The notes under the pieces: model-generated
Database searches by the model: none
What the model saw: only the letters and a program-made list of their open reading frames with translations
What the model was told of the DNA's origin: nothing
Origin: Arthrobacter sp. C9C5
Lineage (GTDB): Bacteria; Actinomycetota; Actinomycetes; Actinomycetales; Micrococcaceae
Assembly (NCBI RefSeq): GCF_013359735.1
Contig: NZ_JABFMX010000004.1
Span: forward strand, 190,308-228,855
Direction: 5' to 3'
Length of the DNA: 38,548 bases
In this document: in pieces, positions 35,652 to 38,548 of the stretch
Layout: every line of letters begins with the position of its first letter
How positions within the stretch are numbered: the first letter of the stretch is position 1
Made by a program: the position numbers and the translations under genes

Positions 35652-36794
35652 TTACTCGGCCTTGCTGGAACGATCGCTATTCCGCTTGCTGCCCCGGCTG
35701 CGAGCCAAGGCGGCCGCAGCACGGCTGCGACGCTTCCGGTACAGTACCAGCCCGACTGCTGCCAGCACCGCGATGAAGAGTCCGGCCGCTATGGCGACCA
35801 GGAGCGCCCATTGCGTGCCGTCGTCGTTGATGACCGGAGCAACAGGTTCACCGGGGCCCGCTTCGGGGAACGTGACGGTCGCGGTGGCTTCGCGTTCGAG
35901 AAGGCCGCTCTTGATTTTGATTTGAGCCGTCCAGGGGCCGTTGGGGAGTATTCGCGGAGGGGTGAAGACGACGGTCTGGGCATTGCCGGGCGCGACGGTC
36001 GCTGCTTTCGGGACGTTGAAAGGTCCGGCGGAAAGGCCTCCGGGTCCGGCGGTGAGTCTGAGTTCACCGGTGATGTCGAGGGCCCGTCCGCCGGTGTTCG
36101 TGATGAGGGCGCTTAGCTGGGGGGATTCGTCCTTGCTGCGTCCGGCGGTCACGGAGGTGACGGTGAAATCGGCGGGATTGCCGTTGCCGGGCCCGACGGA
36201 GAGGTAGATGCGCACGCCGACCCTGTTGGCCTGCGCGACGCCGCCCCTGTCTGCGGGGCTGCGTACCTCGGCCCAGATGGCCCCGTACTGTTCACTTTCC
36301 GGCGCGTCTGCCGGGACCTTGATTGAGGCCATGACCTCTGCATGGCCGCCGGGGGCCAGGTCAACCTGCGGCTGGGCTAGCCGGGTCCACGTGGTGAGGT
36401 CGTTCTTGACTGAGGCGTCATCGCCGATGAAGTCACCGTTGTCGATGTGTGCCGCCCCGGGGTAGATACGGATGGTCTGCGGGGTGCCGGTGTTGTTCTC
36501 CACCCGGACCCGGCGATTAATCTCGGTGCCGGGTGCGAGTCTGTCAACGATGTAGGTGCGTGCCCGGGGATCGTTCTGGGCGCTGGCGGGGATGTCCAGC
36601 AGGCGTATCCCGATGCCTTCCGGCCGAGTCGGTGCAGGCGCCGTGGTGTTTGGGCCGGCCGCCGTGGCGGGAGCCACCGGGGAAAGTGCCAGCAGGATCA
36701 TCGCGAACAAGAACATCAGGGAACGCAAGAATTGCCTCTGCTTGATTGTGGGGCTCAGGGTGTTGTGTCTGTGTGTCTGTGTGTCTGTGGGCAT
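35652..36794 (-). CDS. Membrane-anchored DUF916/WxL-partner type surface protein
   Basis: A 380-residue exported protein. A signal peptide (about 18-46, hydrophobic core FLFAMILLALSPV, ending ATAA) is followed by two beta-sandwich domains. The first (about 55-200) has the DUF916 features GTEINRRVRVENNTGTP and IKVPADAPESEQYGAIWAEV; the second (about 205-315) ends in a Greek-key-like segment. A membrane helix (about 328-352) and a basic cytoplasmic tail finish it. In Firmicutes such proteins pair with WxL proteins to bind peptidoglycan or host surfaces. The partner lies just upstream. The ATG at 36794 sits only two bases after GGGAAGG, and three 8-base repeats fill the first codons, so the true start is uncertain. 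Confidence 0.75.
   Translation of the reverse strand: MPTDTQTHRHNTLSPTIKQRQFLRSLMFLFAMILLALSPVAPATAAGPNTTAPAPTRPEGIGIRLLDIPASAQNDPRARTYIVDRLAPGTEINRRVRVENNTGTPQTIRIYPGAAHIDNGDFIGDDASVKNDLTTWTRLAQPQVDLAPGGHAEVMASIKVPADAPESEQYGAIWAEVRSPADRGGVAQANRVGVRIYLSVGPGNGNPADFTVTSVTAGRSKDESPQLSALITNTGGRALDITGELRLTAGPGGLSAGPFNVPKAATVAPGNAQTVVFTPPRILPNGPWTAQIKIKSGLLEREATATVTFPEAGPGEPVAPVINDDGTQWALLVAIAAGLFIAVLAAVGLVLYRKRRSRAAAALARSRGSKRNSDRSSKAE
36765..36788 (+). repeat. Three tandem 8-base repeats in the 5' end of the DUF916 gene
   Basis: GTGTCTGT occurs three times head to tail at 36765-36772, 36773-36780 and 36781-36788. It falls in codons 3-10 of the minus-strand gene. Eight is not a multiple of three, so gain or loss of one unit would shift the frame between the ATG and the signal peptide. 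Confidence 0.85.
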
Positions 36795-36851
36795 CGCCTT
36801 CCCGGGTACCGGCAGCTTTCCGACCCGGGAGGCGATGTTCGACCGAATGGC

Positions 36852-37373
36852 TTAGAGCGACGAGTGGGTCAGCGTGGCCGTGTACGTGTCAGCCAGCGCG
36901 CCGGCCGGGGCGAGGACGCTCAGATTCGCGTTCCAGGTCGCGGTGTTGTTCCCTGACACTGCTGTCGCCGTCTGGACCGTCTTGGCCGTGGACAGGTCCG
37001 ACGCGGGGGTTTCCGCCACCGTCGCGGTTCCGGTAACGGTCGCCGCTTCGGGCGTGTAGCTGGCTGCCGTGGCGGGGATGACGTTTGCCGCGTTGACGCC
37101 TACGAAGTCGGTCAGGGTGACCTGGGCGGACCATCCGGCCACGCCCGCCCTGTCGTCGGTGATCTGTACGCCGGTCAGGCCGACCGAGGCGCTGGCACCA
37201 GGCGTCACAGTTCCGAGAGCGGCGGTCGCAGGCGCCGAGATAGAGAGGGCACCGACCGGGACCTCGACGGTGACTGTGCTGTTCGCCGTCGCGGCAGTCG
37301 CCGGCAAGGCGACCGAGCCGACGAGGGCTGCCGATACGGCAGCAATTAGGGATACACGGGAGATGGTGCGCAT
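36852..37373 (-). CDS. Secreted WxL-like surface protein
   Basis: A 173-residue exported protein. Residues 1-28 are a clear signal peptide (MRTISRVSLIAAVSAALVG... ending PATA). The mature part is Ala/Thr/Val-rich beta sandwich with no cysteine. Two Trp-centred strands, GWSAQVTLTDF (near 81) and ATWNANLSVLAPAG (near 147), sit where the WxL motifs of the WxL domain lie, but neither has Leu at the exact third position, so I call it WxL-like. The adjoining DUF916-type gene, 57 bases downstream on the same strand, is the usual partner. An AAAGG lies nine bases before the ATG at 37373. Confidence 0.7.
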   Translation of the reverse strand: MRTISRVSLIAAVSAALVGSVALPATAATANSTVTVEVPVGALSISAPATAALGTVTPGASASVGLTGVQITDDRAGVAGWSAQVTLTDFVGVNAANVIPATAASYTPEAATVTGTATVAETPASDLSTAKTVQTATAVSGNNTATWNANLSVLAPAGALADTYTATLTHSSL

Positions 37374-37453
37374 GGTTGAGACCTTTGCAAATTAAGGTGA
37401 GTGACCGCCAAGGCACGATTCGGAAAACGGCCCTGCCCGCGGGGCGCGCGGTC

Positions 37454-37480
37454 TTGACAGGTCCCCGGGGTCTCTGTCAA
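37454..37480 (-). promoter_or_regulatory. TTGACAG/CTGTCAA inverted repeat upstream of the WxL-like gene
   Basis: TTGACAG (37454-37460) and CTGTCAA (37474-37480) form an inverted repeat around a central CCCCGGGG. Each arm contains a consensus -35 hexamer, one per strand. For the minus-strand gene the -35 would lie about 100 bases before its ATG, but no good -10 follows at 17 bases. It may be an operator, a promoter pair or a hairpin. Confidence 0.4.
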
Positions 37481-38258
37481 AGCTAACAAGGCTGCTCCCG
37501 TCCGGAACGGCTATACGCTCCTTTGTGCACAGAATGGCCGGTTTGTCATCCACGTCTGCACGAAATCGACCTCCACGCCGTCGTGTGCCAACGTGACCAG
37601 CCCTGAAATTTGAATTCAGGGCAGAGCCAGAACCTGCTGGTTCTTCAGCCGCGTCCGGGCAGCACCGTCACGGATACGGAGAGCCTTCGAAACCACACGG
37701 GGCTGTCGGAATGTCACATGCCGCCTGTCCCAACCGAGAGGGCGGCATGTCGACTGGATCCCGACGAACACAGAGAGCAGGAACGGCAGAATGATCACGA
37801 CCACCGAGACCGGGCCTATTTAGCGCGTGGCGGGCGACAGTCCACATATCGTTGGCGCGGACCTGAATACGGTCGTCGAGTTGGCCCAACAACACGCCAT
37901 GGGGGAGGGCAAGCACGGTGTCCTCGTCGAGCGGCATGGGCCCGCGTCCTTAACTGTGGCAGCGTCGCAAGCACCTTGGGGTGTGCGCCGTAGGTCCGGG
38001 ACTTAGCGTCTTCCGGTTGGTGCGCGGGTCCGTTTTCAATACTCGAACGTTCGGCCGTCGAGCGTGAAGCTTGGCATGCCATTGTCGTTCAGAGCCGAAA
38101 GTTGGCCCCGCACTGGTCGCGGACCGGTGGTGCGGAGGCGCCTCGCGTATCCTTCGGGCAGTTGATGAATCCGCAGGAATGCCCCGGTGTAGGGCTGCCG
38201 GGTAAGCCGGTCAAGGGGCTAAACCGGGTTCACGTTTCAAAATGCCCCAAATGACTAG
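37481..38258. other. Gene-poor region with inverted repeats
   Basis: I see no supportable gene. Two inverted repeats stand out: GCCCTGAA/TTCAGGGC (37600-37607, 37615-37622) and ACATGCCGCC/GGCGGCATGT (37716-37725, 37741-37750). A minus-strand stop-free stretch at about 38036-38214 reads like the end of a protein (LRIHQLPEGYARRL, ending FTLDGRTFEY) but lacks a start codon and is preceded by a stop, so it may be a fragment. Confidence 0.4.
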
Positions 38259-38305
38259 AACGCCCCCGCCCTGGTTGGGATACCAGGCTGTGCGGGGGCG
38301 TTTTT
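38259..38305 (+). terminator. Strong two-part rho-independent terminator
   Basis: Eleven-base arms AACGCCCCCGC (38259-38269) and GCGGGGGCGTT (38292-38302) enclose a second stem CCTGGT/ACCAGG (38270-38275, 38282-38287) and are followed by TTTTT. No gene is recognised upstream on the plus strand, so either a small RNA or the end of an unrecognised transcript is implied. Confidence 0.75.
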
Positions 38306-38537
38306 AGATGGTGTTCTCCGGGCTTGTGAAGGCCATCAGGGCGGGAGCGTCGTCGGGTGTTCTTCCCGCAACTGGGGGCGCACGAAGAACTGGACCAAAC
38401 ACAATGGCTGTTCTGTGCGAGTCAACTACTAATTCGGCGGCCGCGGCGAATCGTGAGTGGGTCTATTGCCATGCCCTCGGAAAGGCGTTAAGTCTGACCG
38501 TGGGAGTGGCCAGGGCAACTGCGGTTGGCGGTTCGTT

Positions 38538-38548
38538 GGGGGGGGGGG
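38538..38548. other. Terminal poly-G run
   Basis: Eleven consecutive Gs end the sequence. This is typical of low-quality read ends at a contig edge rather than genome sequence. Confidence 0.6.

Overview
The window is high-GC DNA from an actinobacterium, most like Arthrobacter or Pseudarthrobacter (Micrococcaceae). The evidence is the GC-rich codon use, frequent GTG starts, and the order trpE, a TIGR02234 membrane protein, an HGxxPAAW protein, trpC, trpB, trpA, lgt, gltB, gltD, pyk and an ANTAR response regulator. The species call is inference. The sequence ends in an 11-G run, which looks like a contig edge.

Bases 1-28900 are core genome. A tRNA-Gly and a tRNA-Val flank an intergenic patch of imperfect repeats. 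Next come a PD-(D/E)XK nuclease-fold protein, a tightly overlapping translation and RNA-modification group (def, fmt, RsmB-like methyltransferase) and rpe. An FMN riboswitch then precedes the riboflavin operon ribD-ribE-ribB-ribA-ribH. A 21-codon reading frame with its own ribosome binding site lies between riboswitch and ribD and overlaps the ribD start. Histidine genes (hisE, hisG, hisF, later hisI) run into the tryptophan genes. These are followed by lgt, glutamate synthase (gltB, gltD), pyruvate kinase and, convergently, a PdtaR-like response regulator.

At 29068-29149 a tRNA-Leu(CAA) is the insertion site of a 5.3 kb island. The last 22 bases of the tRNA plus one more are repeated exactly at 34417-34439, the pattern left by site-specific integration. 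No integrase is visible. GC is visibly lower inside. The island holds two nucleotide-cyclase/membrane-protein pairs that look like Pycsar anti-phage defence. The first is a class III cyclase followed by a DUF5706-like (PycTM) membrane effector, with a one-base overlap. The second is another cyclase with a divergently transcribed three-helix membrane protein and a 49-residue Pro/Lys-rich small protein. Both cyclases keep the two metal-binding aspartates but lack the residues that normally select purines, as expected for cCMP or cUMP synthesis. A two-winged-helix protein of unknown function sits at the left end. Related palindromes lie near both ends.

Beyond the island (34440-38548) gene density is low. 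There is a terminator that was probably the original tRNA-Leu terminator, a decayed fragment of a GH15 glycosidase, and a secreted pair: a WxL-like protein and a DUF916-type membrane-anchored partner whose 5' end carries three copies of an 8-base tandem repeat. The last 1.1 kb shows inverted repeats and one strong terminator but no convincing gene.
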